Both the position numbers and the translations under genes were made by a program. From assembly GCA_964389755.1 (NCBI GenBank), contig CAYMEW010000022.1, positions 1 to 64,000 on the forward strand: 64,000 bases of DNA, in the 5' to 3' direction. Source of the stretch: JBBSUQ01 sp964389755 (GTDB lineage: Bacteria; Bacteroidota; Bacteroidia; Flavobacteriales_D; Crocinitomicaceae). Of the stretch, positions 34,443 through 42,888 are shown piece after piece (positions within the stretch are counted from its first letter, which is position 1; every line of letters starts with the position of its first letter). Under the pieces are notes generated by a model, which saw only the letters and a program-made list of their open reading frames with translations, had not been told where the DNA came from and made no database searches.

Positions 34443-35429
34443 ATGAAAGTAGCAGTAGTCGGCGCGACGGGTATGGTAGGCAATGTGATGTTGCAGGTCC
34501 TCAAAGAAATGAATTTCCCTGTAACGGAACTCATACCGGTAGCTTCTGAAAAGACGATCGGAACAAGCCTTGCATTCAACGGGAAAGATTACAAAGTTGT
34601 CGGTCTGGCACAGGCAGTCAGTTTGCGCCCGGACATCGCGCTTTTTTCCGCCGGCGGATCCGTTTCGCTGGAATGGGCACCACGTTTTGCAGACGCCGGA
34701 ACAACCGTGATCGACAATTCTTCCGCATGGCGCATGGATCCGGATAAAAAACTTGTGATCCCGGAAATTAACGGGAACGTGCTTACCAAGGAAGACCGGA
34801 TCATTGCGAATCCGAACTGCAGCACAATCCAGTTACTGATGGTGCTTGCCCCGCTTCACCGCATTTACTCGATCGATCGCGTACTGGTCTCGACCTATCA
34901 GTCCATTACCGGAACCGGTGTGAAGGCCGTGCAGCAAATGGAAAACGAGCGCCAGGGAATTTCCGGGGAAATGGCCTATGCTTACCCGATCGATAAGAAT
35001 TGCATCCCGCAATGTGACGACTTCCTGGAAAACGGCTACACGAAGGAAGAGATGAAGCTTACGAATGAAACGAAAAAAATTCTCGATCCGGAGATCCGGG
35101 TGAGTGCAACTGCGGTTCGTGTACCCGTGGTGGGCGGGCATTCGGAGGCCGTGAACATCACGTTTAAAAATGAATTCGACCTGAAGGAAGTACGCGAGAT
35201 CTTAGCACGTACGCCGGGAGTGGTTTTACAGGACGATCCGACGAAGAAAGAATACCCGATGCCCAAATACGCAGAGGGGAAAAATGATGTGTTTGTCGGA
35301 CGCATTCGCCGGGATGAAAGCTTGCCGAAAAGCCTCAACCTGTGGATCGTGGCTGACAACCTGCGCAAAGGGGCGGCTACGAATACCGTTCAGATTGCAG
35401 AGTACTTACTGGAACACAAACTGCATTAA
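34443..35429 (+). CDS. asd: Aspartate-semialdehyde dehydrogenase
   Basis: Encodes 328 residues. NADPH loop GATGMVG (7-13), catalytic C126 in NPNCST, and the conserved GGHSEAVN with the active-site His. It reduces aspartyl phosphate to aspartate semialdehyde, the branch point for lysine/diaminopimelate, threonine and methionine. The frame is open back to 34332, but a near-consensus -7 box TAATTTTA at 34408 and the canonical MKVAVVGATG start favour ATG 34443. It is tail-to-tail with the SUFU gene. Confidence 0.96.
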   Translation: MKVAVVGATGMVGNVMLQVLKEMNFPVTELIPVASEKTIGTSLAFNGKDYKVVGLAQAVSLRPDIALFSAGGSVSLEWAPRFADAGTTVIDNSSAWRMDPDKKLVIPEINGNVLTKEDRIIANPNCSTIQLLMVLAPLHRIYSIDRVLVSTYQSITGTGVKAVQQMENERQGISGEMAYAYPIDKNCIPQCDDFLENGYTKEEMKLTNETKKILDPEIRVSATAVRVPVVGGHSEAVNITFKNEFDLKEVREILARTPGVVLQDDPTKKEYPMPKYAEGKNDVFVGRIRRDESLPKSLNLWIVADNLRKGAATNTVQIAEYLLEHKLH

Positions 35430-35431
35430 GC

Positions 35432-36052
35432 CTAGCGGTTCCAACGCCAGTTGCTTCGCAGCACGCTTTTTCGGTAGTCGTCCAGTTTTTCATCCACTTC
35501 GCGACCAACGAGTTTTTTCAGGAGTTTCAGCGTCCCTTTTCCCTGCTTGTAATCCATTTCATCCTCAAAGATTGGAATGATGGCCAGGAAATGCACGATG
35601 CGTCCGTCCGGCAACTCGATTTTCCGGAGCGCTTCTTCGAGCAGTATCGGCCGGGTCAGAAAGAAATGATTTTCGCGCATTGTTTCAGAAAGCGAAGCCA
35701 TTTCCGCACCGCAGGCCATCGTGTGACCGTGTCCGAACCAGGTTTGTTTTTCCCGTACATACACTGCCAGTCGCTCGATCCAGGGATAGATCCAGTTCAT
35801 CTGCGGATTGTCGTGATCGTTGGGATCCCAGTAACTTGGCAGGCAAAAGTAAAGTTCGACATGCGCCTCTTCTTCCAGGTTTTCGGGAACCTGCATTTTA
35901 TAGTCTGAAAGACCGTTTGTTACAAGGATCGTGACCGGCGTGCGCACATTGCGTATTTCGACCAGTAAAAGATCCTGTGTTCCGGTATGCTCTGCTTTTC
36001 GCACCTGTTCGTGGCCGAAACGCGCTTCGAGTGCCTGCTGTATTGGCGTCAT
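35432..36052 (-). CDS. Suppressor-of-fused (SUFU) domain protein
   Basis: Encodes about 206 residues, no signal peptide. It matches the bacterial SUFU-like domain: HVELYFCLPSYW near residue 70, then WIYPWIERLAVY, the GHGHTM segment, and the late FLAIIPIFEDEMDYKQGKGT. The eukaryotic SUFU regulates Gli factors; bacterial members are of unknown function and are often encoded near toxin/immunity loci, though nothing of that kind is adjacent here. An upstream in-frame start would run through the terminator hairpin of the next gene and is rejected. Confidence 0.8.
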   Translation of the reverse strand: MTPIQQALEARFGHEQVRKAEHTGTQDLLLVEIRNVRTPVTILVTNGLSDYKMQVPENLEEEAHVELYFCLPSYWDPNDHDNPQMNWIYPWIERLAVYVREKQTWFGHGHTMACGAEMASLSETMRENHFFLTRPILLEEALRKIELPDGRIVHFLAIIPIFEDEMDYKQGKGTLKLLKKLVGREVDEKLDDYRKSVLRSNWRWNR

Positions 36053-36090
36053 GCTGCAAAAATAAACAACAAATCCCGGGAAGCAATGTA

Positions 36091-36122
36091 AAAAGAAAGG
36101 CCCGTTGCAAAGCAACGGGCCT
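36091..36122 (-). terminator. Intrinsic terminator
   Basis: 11-bp stem AGGCCCGTTGC (36098-36108) / GCAACGGGCCT (36112-36122) with a three-base loop, followed on the minus strand by a T-rich run. It ends the DUF2911-gene transcript. Confidence 0.85.
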
Positions 36123-36141
36123 CCCATAACTGCCGGTATTT

Positions 36142-36987
36142 TTATTTACTCCATTCTTCAATGGATTTTCGGTTCATCTCGATGTAATCGCGATTTCCTG
36201 CCTTTTCGGCTTTTTGCATGGAAATTTTTGCCGATTCAATTGCTCCTTTTTTATCTCCGTTTTCAGCCTGGATCAAAGATTTTAAACGGTAATAGTAAAA
36301 CGGTGCATCCTGTTGCATCTTGATCGATGTGTTGATCCATTCGAGCGCTTTACCGAGGTCTTTTTTCTCTTCGTAATAATAACGTGCTGCCGCGTAATAA
36401 TCTACAGCTGCCGGACCGGCCATGGTGCGTTCGATACTCTGCATGGTCTTCATTTCCGTCAGGAATTTCATCGGAACAGCCACGCGTACCTGGTCCCATG
36501 CAAAAACGAGGTCTGCAGAGGAACTTGTCAGGTTTTCAAACGAAATGGTGAAGGATTCCGTAACGGCCGGGGTCTTCATCACCGAAGCAGATGTTTTGAG
36601 CGCCACTTTGGAGTCGTCCCATTTATCCGGATTTCCCCAGTTATCCGTTTGCGTGTAAAAGTACACTTCCCAGCTTTTTTCCATGGGTTTGGTGTACACG
36701 GCATACGTTCCGGCATGCAGGGTGTCTTTCCCGATCACGAGATCGTCACTGGTCATAAAAAGGGTGTTCTGATTGGCTCCCGTACGCCAAACCTGGTTAT
36801 AAGGAACGAGGTCACCGAAGATCGTACGTCCGCGTTTCCCGGGACGGGAGTAAGAAACCTCCAGGTTCGTGAGCCCCACGGTTTGTTCCACGTTTGCAGA
36901 AGGACTCGCCTGGGGTGTTTTGATCTGCCCGAAAGCAGAGGTGCTGATCGCAGCCAGCAGGATTACTGGTATTTTTCCGAATTTCAT
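36142..36987 (-). CDS. DUF2911 domain protein with TPR-like tail
   Basis: Encodes 281 residues: a signal peptide (about 1-20, AFG-Q), a DUF2911 domain (about 25-165; SPSANVEQTVG, YSRPGKRGRTIFG, VWRTGANQNT, the usual markers), and a C-terminal helical, TPR-like region (about 175-281, VDYYAAARYYYEEKKDLGKA). DUF2911 proteins are periplasmic and of unknown function, common in Bacteroidota. The start is taken at the signal peptide (ATG 36987), with a near-consensus box TACTTTTA 15 bases upstream. Confidence 0.88.
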   Translation of the reverse strand: MKFGKIPVILLAAISTSAFGQIKTPQASPSANVEQTVGLTNLEVSYSRPGKRGRTIFGDLVPYNQVWRTGANQNTLFMTSDDLVIGKDTLHAGTYAVYTKPMEKSWEVYFYTQTDNWGNPDKWDDSKVALKTSASVMKTPAVTESFTISFENLTSSSADLVFAWDQVRVAVPMKFLTEMKTMQSIERTMAGPAAVDYYAAARYYYEEKKDLGKALEWINTSIKMQQDAPFYYYRLKSLIQAENGDKKGAIESAKISMQKAEKAGNRDYIEMNRKSIEEWSK

Positions 36988-37049
36988 AGAAGTATTTTTG
37001 CTTAAAAGTAAGCAAATAAAGTGCACGGGCGTTTCCCAGCTATCGCGTA

Positions 37050-37517
37050 TCAGAGGATTTCTAACAGGGCGTTCCAGAACCTTTCGGAGGATACAATGCA
37101 GCCCTGTTCCAGCATTTTATGTAATTCTGCTTCGCGCCCTTCGGTATATGGCTTTGAACTCCTGAATGCTTTGAGTTCGGCGGCCTTTTCTGATAGCGCC
37201 TCATGAATTTTATGCGCATCCGAAAGATCCGCATGACTGCCGGCGATACGCTGCAGACTGATCACTTCAACCTGTTCGGGCGCGAAGTGAAACACCATGC
37301 ACGAGTCCTCACTCCGGAATTCAAGAAACTTAATTTTTTCATACACTTTTTGCAGAACCGAATCGGAGAATATCCCCACAAGCTCGCGCGCTTTTTCCGG
37401 TGCCTTTTGATTCATCAGTTCCCAGGCTTCATTCGTAACGTCATTCATAATCAGGAAGTGCTTCAGATCTTCCTCAAAATGGATCAGTTCTTCGTCGCTT
37501 AAAAAACGGTATTTCAT
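37050..37517 (-). CDS. DUF6495-family protein
   Basis: Encodes 155 residues, soluble and acidic. The opening MKYRFLSDEELIHFEEDLKH and the pattern IMNDVTNEAWELMN then PEKARELV are typical of a small Bacteroidota family (DUF6495, from memory). An exact TAnnTTTG box 21 bases upstream supports the ATG at 37517 over the in-frame extension to 37634. Function unknown; cytoplasmic. Confidence 0.82.
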   Translation of the reverse strand: MKYRFLSDEELIHFEEDLKHFLIMNDVTNEAWELMNQKAPEKARELVGIFSDSVLQKVYEKIKFLEFRSEDSCMVFHFAPEQVEVISLQRIAGSHADLSDAHKIHEALSEKAAELKAFRSSKPYTEGREAELHKMLEQGCIVSSERFWNALLEIL

Positions 37518-37538
37518 AGTTGTTTTTCGTATTGCTTG

Positions 37539-37546
37539 CAAAGATA
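37539..37546 (-). promoter_or_regulatory. -7 box of DUF6495 gene
   Basis: Minus-strand TATCTTTG, exact TAnnTTTG, 21 bases before the ATG at 37517. It is back to back with the dxr box. Confidence 0.6.
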
Positions 37547-37602
37547 TGGCTTTAAATAACGTGAATTTCGGGCTGAAAAGGACGCTTGTAACCTGAAAGA
37601 AA

Positions 37603-37610
37603 TACCTTTG
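37603..37610 (+). promoter_or_regulatory. -7 box of dxr
   Basis: TACCTTTG, exact TAnnTTTG, 27 bases before the GTG at 37638. An in-frame TTG at 37608 lies inside this box and so cannot be the start if the box is real. Confidence 0.6.
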
Positions 37611-37637
37611 TATGGATCCGCTTTCAAAATACAACGC

Positions 37638-38798
37638 GTGGAAAACAAAAAAGGAATTGCCATTCTCGGCTCAACCGGTTCGATCGGAACACAGGCACTG
37701 GAGGTTATTGCCGCTTACCCGGACAAATTCGACCTGCAGGTCATTACGGCGCATAAAAATGCGACCTTGCTGATCGAACAGGCCCTGCGCTACCGTCCGA
37801 ATACGGTGGTCATCGGTGACGAAAGCGTGTATCAGCACGTAAAGGATAAATTGTGGGACGAAGGCATTCACGTCTATTTCGGGGAGGAAAGTCTGTGCCA
37901 GGTTGTGGAGGCTACCGAAATAGATATCGTTCTGACAGCGCTGGTCGGCTACGCCGGGCTCAAACCGACGCTTGCGGCCATTTCCGCCGGAAAGGACATT
38001 GCCCTGGCAAACAAAGAAACGCTTGTTGTAGCCGGCGAACTCGTAACGCGCGAAGCACGCGAGAAAGGCATCAACATTTACCCGGTGGATTCCGAACACA
38101 GCGCTATTTTTCAGTGTCTCGCAGGAGAATTTCACAACCCGATCGAAAAGATTTACCTGACGGCTTCCGGAGGGCCTTTCCGCACCTTCAGCGAAGAAGA
38201 GCTACATAGCGTAAGCGTTGAACAGGCACTGAAACACCCGAACTGGGAAATGGGTGCAAAAATCACCATTGATTCAGCCTCCCTGATGAACAAGGGACTG
38301 GAGGTCATCGAGGCGAAGTGGCTTTTCGGGCTCCGTCCCGATCAGATCGATGTAATTGTTCACCCGCAATCTATTGTACATTCGCTTGTTCAGTTTCAGG
38401 ACGGCAGTATGAAAGCACAAATGGGCCTTCCGGACATGAAACTTCCGATCCAGTACGCACTGACTTACCCGGACCGGCTCCAGACGGACTTCCCGCGCTT
38501 TAACTTCATGGATTATCCCCAATTGACGTTCGAACAACCGCGTAAAGAAGTCTTTCGCAACCTGCAACTCGCCTATGACGCCATGGAACGTGAAGGAACG
38601 GCTGCCTGTGCACTCAACGCTGCAAACGAAGTATGCGTAAGCGCCTTCCTCGAAAAGCGGATCAGCTTTATGGATATTGCACGCATCAATGAGGCTGTTA
38701 TGCACGAAGCGCCATGTATCGGTAAGCCGGAGTTGGAAGATTTTGTGGAGACAGACCGCCTGGCTCGTGAAAAAGCACGTTCTCTTTGTCAAAAATAA
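37638..38798 (+). CDS. dxr: 1-deoxy-D-xylulose-5-phosphate reductoisomerase
   Basis: Encodes 386 residues, the usual DXR length, from a GTG start. NADPH loop GSTGSIG (11-17), metal/substrate site DSEHSAIFQCL, LTASGGPFR and the signature SLMNKGLEVIEA. It converts DXP to MEP, the committing step of non-mevalonate isoprenoid synthesis. The GTG start is chosen because the longer frame begins inside the promoter. The next gene starts five bases after the stop and is likely co-transcribed. Confidence 0.96.
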   Translation: MENKKGIAILGSTGSIGTQALEVIAAYPDKFDLQVITAHKNATLLIEQALRYRPNTVVIGDESVYQHVKDKLWDEGIHVYFGEESLCQVVEATEIDIVLTALVGYAGLKPTLAAISAGKDIALANKETLVVAGELVTREAREKGINIYPVDSEHSAIFQCLAGEFHNPIEKIYLTASGGPFRTFSEEELHSVSVEQALKHPNWEMGAKITIDSASLMNKGLEVIEAKWLFGLRPDQIDVIVHPQSIVHSLVQFQDGSMKAQMGLPDMKLPIQYALTYPDRLQTDFPRFNFMDYPQLTFEQPRKEVFRNLQLAYDAMEREGTAACALNAANEVCVSAFLEKRISFMDIARINEAVMHEAPCIGKPELEDFVETDRLAREKARSLCQK

Positions 38799-38803
38799 CC
38801 GTT

Positions 38804-39877
38804 ATGAAACGCTTACTACTCTTTTTTATCCTGCTGTCTATTCTTGAAAACAGGGCACTTGCACTTCCCGGTGACAGCCTTTCTCTGACGAGCAAACGTG
38901 CCGCCCAACTTGCAGAGTTACCGCTTCGCTGCATCACACAGGAATATCCGAACAAACTCGGGCAGGTATTGAACAATCCCGCGGAACTGCAGGGCCCGGA
39001 AGCGCTTCACCCCATCTTTTACGGTTGCTTCGACTGGCACAGTAGCGTACACGGGCACTGGCTCCTTGTCCGCTTGCTTCGGGAATTTCCCGATATGTCG
39101 AAAGCCGGTGAGATCCGGGCACTGTTAAATACGCAATTTACCGCTGAAAAGGTGAAACAGGAAACGGATTTTTTCAGAACGCGTTACAACGAATCGTTCG
39201 AGCGAACTTATGGCTGGGCGTGGCTATTGAAATTGCAGGAAGAATTAATAAACTGGCAGGATCCGCAAGCGCAGCAATGGGCAAAACAGTTGCAACCGCT
39301 GGCCGATTTTATCGTTGAAAAATACGTGGATTTCCTTCCGAAGCAATATTACCCGAACAGGACCGGCGAGCATGTGAATACGGCCTTCGGAATGAGCTTT
39401 GCTCTTGACTATGCACGCACCGCCGGAAACACCGATTTCGAAAAGCTGCTGTGCAGCCGCGCCCGTGATTATTACGTTTCCGACAGCCTGTATCCACTGC
39501 GCTTTGAACCGGGCGGCTCTGATTTTTTATCTCCCGGTCTGGAAGAAGCGGATCTAATGCGTCGCGTGCTCTCCGAAACGGAATTCTCGACCTGGACACA
39601 TCGTTTTTTACCGGAACTCACAGATCCGGAATTCACGTGGGAGCCCGGAAAAGTATCGGACCGGACAGATGGCAAACTGGTACACCTCGACGGCCTTAAC
39701 TTTAGCCGCGCCTGGTGTTTATACGGTATTGCAGGTAGCGGAACCGAATATGCGCACTTACGAAAGCTGGCCGACCGGCATTTGGCTTTTTCACTTCCTG
39801 CCATTACCGACGGAAATTACATGGGTGAACACTGGCTGGCATCTTTTGCTGTGTATGCCCTGTTGAGCAGGAACTAA
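38804..39877 (+). CDS. DUF2891 family secreted protein
   Basis: Encodes 357 residues: a signal peptide (about 1-20), then a DUF2891 alpha/alpha-toroid-like domain with markers FYGCFDWHSSVHGHWLLVR (about 73-91), YPNRTGEHVNTAFG, and FEPGGSDFLSPGLEEADLM. The fold and conserved aromatic/acidic residues resemble glycoside-processing helical barrels, but no activity is known to me. The frame begins at 38786 inside dxr; the ATG at 38804 just after dxr starts the signal peptide. Confidence 0.9.
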   Translation: MKRLLLFFILLSILENRALALPGDSLSLTSKRAAQLAELPLRCITQEYPNKLGQVLNNPAELQGPEALHPIFYGCFDWHSSVHGHWLLVRLLREFPDMSKAGEIRALLNTQFTAEKVKQETDFFRTRYNESFERTYGWAWLLKLQEELINWQDPQAQQWAKQLQPLADFIVEKYVDFLPKQYYPNRTGEHVNTAFGMSFALDYARTAGNTDFEKLLCSRARDYYVSDSLYPLRFEPGGSDFLSPGLEEADLMRRVLSETEFSTWTHRFLPELTDPEFTWEPGKVSDRTDGKLVHLDGLNFSRAWCLYGIAGSGTEYAHLRKLADRHLAFSLPAITDGNYMGEHWLASFAVYALLSRN

Positions 39878-39879
39878 AA

Positions 39880-39904
39880 AAGCCATCCGAAAAACGGATG
39901 GCTT
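39880..39904. terminator. Intrinsic terminator, mainly for minus-strand gene
   Basis: 10-bp stem AAGCCATCCG (39880-39889) / CGGATGGCTT (39895-39904) with a five-A loop. The minus-strand side is followed by a six-T run, so it best serves the BlaI-like gene, and may act both ways. Confidence 0.8.
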
Positions 39905-39929
39905 GTAATTTCAGGGGTAACTAAAATTG

Positions 39930-40235
39930 TTACTTTTTGGCATTCACAAGGTCGATCAATGTTGCTTTCTCATTGTCGACGTAGTTCTTAAGCAGATAGT
40001 CCAGCAGGTAATCCCGGTATTTTTCGCGGGAAATACGCGGCTGGTAAACGTATCCACGTCCAACTGCCTTGTGCTTGATAAATTTCTTGTTTTCGAGGAT
40101 GCGCACGATCGTTGAAACTGTGTTGTAAGCCGGTTGCGGTTTTTTGTAGAGCTCTACCATTTCCTTTACCGTAGCCTTTTCCAACTTCCAGAGTTTCAAC
40201 ATAACCTGCTCCTCAGCGGGTGTTAATCTGTCCAT
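39930..40235 (-). CDS. BlaI/MecI/CopY-family repressor, short form
   Basis: Encodes 101 residues. The winged helix (about 1-72) has the family's LTPAEEQVMLKLWKLEKATV and YNTVSTIVRILENKKFIKH helices and the GRGYVYQP wing; the dimerisation tail is short (about 28 residues, against about 45 usually). The family represses target operons until cleaved by a BlaR-type M56 protease. No such protease gene is adjacent, so control is by another route or a distant partner. Confidence 0.9.
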   Translation of the reverse strand: MDRLTPAEEQVMLKLWKLEKATVKEMVELYKKPQPAYNTVSTIVRILENKKFIKHKAVGRGYVYQPRISREKYRDYLLDYLLKNYVDNEKATLIDLVNAKK

Positions 40236-40276
40236 AATTTTTGAGCTAAATGATAATATTGCGGTTAACGCGACTT

Positions 40277-40284
40277 CAAAAATA
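40277..40284 (-). promoter_or_regulatory. -7 box of BlaI-like gene
   Basis: Minus-strand TATTTTTG, an exact TAnnTTTG, 41 bases before the ATG at 40235. Confidence 0.5.
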
Positions 40285-40343
40285 GTTCATTCAGTGTTTT
40301 TAAGGGCAAACACTTATTACCTATTTTGTTAAATTAATGCAAT

Positions 40344-41549
40344 TTATATACTTAGTTTTTTAGTTAACCCTGAAGACAGCGCATCCTTGTGCAGGTAGAT
40401 GTTAATCGTTTTGTAACGGAAATAGTTTTCGGAAACATACAGGTATCCTTCGGGATAGTTTCCTGTTCCCCAGGAGTTTTTAACCAGGAAATAGCGTTTC
40501 CCGTTCTGATCTTTGTACAGTCCCACGATGTGCATTCCGTGGTCATCAGTCGTGGTTTTATTATCATACGCTTCCTGGCGAATTTGCGGAGTGATCACCA
40601 TTTCTTTCACTGGATACAAAAATGCGTTACTTGATTTATCAGCACCGGCATCGGAGAAGTTTTTATTGTCCCGACCACTCACAACGATCGTCGAAGGATC
40701 TTCGGGAACGAGCGCAATTCCGTTTTTAAAGCTAAAACCTTTCTCGGAAACGTCGGCGCCCCATGCCACGGTATACCCGTTCTTAAGAGCTGTTTCGCAG
40801 GCGTCCACGAGGTCTTCCAGTGCGACATTGTAACTCCAGCCCCAGTTCCAGTTATCCGGAATTGCGAGCATGCATTTTTCGTACATATCATGATTCGTGA
40901 ACGATGTCAGTGAAATGTAGTTATCCATGTCGAGTTTGAGTGATTCCGCAAAGGACTTCGGCGTATATTTTTTCCCTTTGTATTCGAACTCTTTTACATC
41001 TTTGCCGATGTACGCGTCCAGGATTCCGCTGAAAGCTGCATGCCAGTGATTCGAGATCCCGTGTGAACCGTTCGAGCGCAACTGTTCCATCAGTCCGTCC
41101 ATAAATCCTTCGAGAACATTGTAGAGTTCGCTGTGGTTGTAAGCCGTGGCATCATTGAGCAAGCCTGTGTAGGCCTCACGCGGCACAATCCCGTACTTTT
41201 CGATAATGTTCGGAATATCATGAAAGGCACCGCCCTCGCCAAAGTTGATCTTTCCGTCCATGCGCAGGTATTTTTCTGCTTTATCTTCGTAAGCTTTACG
41301 TACGATGTACATTTGCGACAGTGTTAAACCATCTTTATTTCCCATTCGGATCAGTTCGGATTCGAAAAAGGACAAAGCGCTAAAGCTCCAGCAAGTGCCG
41401 GTATATCCCTGGCTGCAAACCGGTGTAGCGTCGAGGCGCACGATTTCCTGGAAGTTATAATCACTCTCTTCAACGTTCGTGATCTTGTCCTGGGCAAAAA
41501 GAAATGTGGAGAGACCCGTAAAGGCAAGAAATAGAATTTTCTTTTTCAT
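40344..41549 (-). CDS. Papain-family (C1) cysteine peptidase, aminopeptidase C-like
   Basis: Encodes 401 residues with a signal peptide (about 1-19, LFA-Q). The catalytic set is visible: Q47 (oxyanion), C53 in GTCWSFS, H340 in HGMHIVG and N358 in VKNSWGTG. The large insert before the His region (SNHWHAAFSGILDAYIG) is typical of bleomycin hydrolase/PepC-type members. The signal peptide puts it in the periplasm or beyond, unlike cytoplasmic PepC. A near-consensus -7 box TATCTTTA lies 17 bases before the start. Confidence 0.93.
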   Translation of the reverse strand: MKKKILFLAFTGLSTFLFAQDKITNVEESDYNFQEIVRLDATPVCSQGYTGTCWSFSALSFFESELIRMGNKDGLTLSQMYIVRKAYEDKAEKYLRMDGKINFGEGGAFHDIPNIIEKYGIVPREAYTGLLNDATAYNHSELYNVLEGFMDGLMEQLRSNGSHGISNHWHAAFSGILDAYIGKDVKEFEYKGKKYTPKSFAESLKLDMDNYISLTSFTNHDMYEKCMLAIPDNWNWGWSYNVALEDLVDACETALKNGYTVAWGADVSEKGFSFKNGIALVPEDPSTIVVSGRDNKNFSDAGADKSSNAFLYPVKEMVITPQIRQEAYDNKTTTDDHGMHIVGLYKDQNGKRYFLVKNSWGTGNYPEGYLYVSENYFRYKTINIYLHKDALSSGLTKKLSI

Positions 41550-41618
41550 AATCTGTTTGTTTCCCGTAAAGATAATGAACGATTGGGAAAAAACAGCCCG
41601 GGAAAGCGGAGGAATGGT

Positions 41619-42830
41619 CTATTTCGTCTTCAATACCCAACCTTCGTAACCATCAGCGGCTGAACGTGTACGAATCGAAGAAAGTCCGGACTCCGAGTCG
41701 GCATCACCGACTGAAACGCGGTACAACCCGCCGTGTTTATCGACAATACGAGCAGCAAAGCCGGATTGTGTTAACGTTTGAACCAGGTTTTCCGCATTTG
41801 CATGGTCGCTGAAACACCCTACGATAAAATGGTATTTTTTCCCGGTAACTGAGGTTGTACTTTCAACCGGCAGTACAGTGGACTGAGTCTCATTTGCGGT
41901 TGGCACATCCGGCTGAACGCGAACCGTCATACTCAGGTCCGGATCGTACTGGAAGCGGTATACGGAAACATGTTCCGGTAACTTTTCGATCTCTTCTTCA
42001 AAGGAGGGTCGTTCTTCCGGGAAGTGACTCTTTAATTCCGGTTTTTGCGGCTTGTACTGCCCTTCACCGGCTTTATAAAGCGGATTGAAATCCCGTAATG
42101 ATAAAACCCCGGATTCGAGTACACGTGTTTCCATCGGGAGCCAGTAAGAATAAAAGACCACGGGTAACAGCGCAGCCGCAGCCACGTATTTCCAAAGGCG
42201 TTTGCGCGAATCGGAACTTTGTTTGTGTGGCGCCTCGACTGTCGCTTCATCTTTAGAAATCGCACGGATTCGTTCCTTTGCATTTAGCGTAATTACAGGC
42301 GTTTCTTCCTGCATTACAGGTTCTTCTTCCCTTTCCTGCGCCGTTGCCGTTTGCGTACGCTCTTCAATGTACACCTCTCTTTCGCTCATGCGATGCTGTA
42401 CGAGTGCCACATCTTCTTCCGGAATGAAATGTACTTTAGCAAGACCGTAAGATTCCATCAGGAGGTTGAAAAAACGATCCTGTTCAAAACACATGTTGCG
42501 TTCGGCATCCAGGAAAAGATAACCGATCTTATCGAGCGTGATACGCATGCCGTTGTTAAGCTGATCCTGCCAACTGCGCACGGTATCCGAAACTTCTGTA
42601 AGCGCTTCCGTGTACGGAATTCCTTTTTCTCGTGCGAGTTCCGTAACTAACAGACCGTCGTTATTGATCAGTTGTGCGTTGAAAAGCACCGACTTACGCG
42701 GCGGCTGCATGATCCCGTTGCGATAATCTATGGAAGCACTTACCTTTCGCGCGACGAAACCGCCGAATGCAGGGATTACGACACAATTGTGCCGAATCAG
42801 TAAATTGCCGATAATGAGTTCCATAGACAT
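41619..42830 (-). CDS. HU-like plus SPOR-domain cell-envelope protein
   Basis: Encodes 403 residues: two N-terminal CCDC81-like prokaryotic HU domains (about 5-60 and 65-140), a variable linker, one transmembrane helix (about 213-230, YVAAAALLPVVFYSYWLP), a periplasmic linker, and a C-terminal SPOR domain (about 330-403, YHFIVGCFSDHANAENLV). SPOR domains bind glycan strands stripped of peptides, so the protein should link a cytoplasmic HU-like (possibly DNA- or filament-binding) part to septal peptidoglycan. Starts at ATG 42830 or two codons later (MELIIGN). An exact -7 box sits five bases upstream. Confidence 0.9.
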   Translation of the reverse strand: MSMELIIGNLLIRHNCVVIPAFGGFVARKVSASIDYRNGIMQPPRKSVLFNAQLINNDGLLVTELAREKGIPYTEALTEVSDTVRSWQDQLNNGMRITLDKIGYLFLDAERNMCFEQDRFFNLLMESYGLAKVHFIPEEDVALVQHRMSEREVYIEERTQTATAQEREEEPVMQEETPVITLNAKERIRAISKDEATVEAPHKQSSDSRKRLWKYVAAAALLPVVFYSYWLPMETRVLESGVLSLRDFNPLYKAGEGQYKPQKPELKSHFPEERPSFEEEIEKLPEHVSVYRFQYDPDLSMTVRVQPDVPTANETQSTVLPVESTTSVTGKKYHFIVGCFSDHANAENLVQTLTQSGFAARIVDKHGGLYRVSVGDADSESGLSSIRTRSAADGYEGWVLKTK

Positions 42831-42835
42831 CCTTA

Positions 42836-42843
42836 CAAAGGTA
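42836..42843 (-). promoter_or_regulatory. -7 box of HU/SPOR gene
   Basis: Minus-strand TACCTTTG, exact TAnnTTTG, five bases before the ATG at 42830 and inside the 58-base gap after kdsB. The gene thus has its own promoter and a very short leader. Confidence 0.6.
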
Positions 42844-42888
42844 TTAAAATTCGTGTGTTCTACAAACTACGTAAGTGCGCGAAAAGCG

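Noticed and set aside
36053..36127. Extended start for the SUFU-domain gene
   Set aside because: The extra residues are encoded by the terminator hairpin of the upstream gene and have no conserved content.
37608..37637. TTG start for dxr
   Set aside because: The codon lies inside an exact -7 box; the GTG at 37638 gives the normal protein.
37671..38792. Two long minus-strand frames inside dxr
   Set aside because: Shadows of a well-conserved gene.
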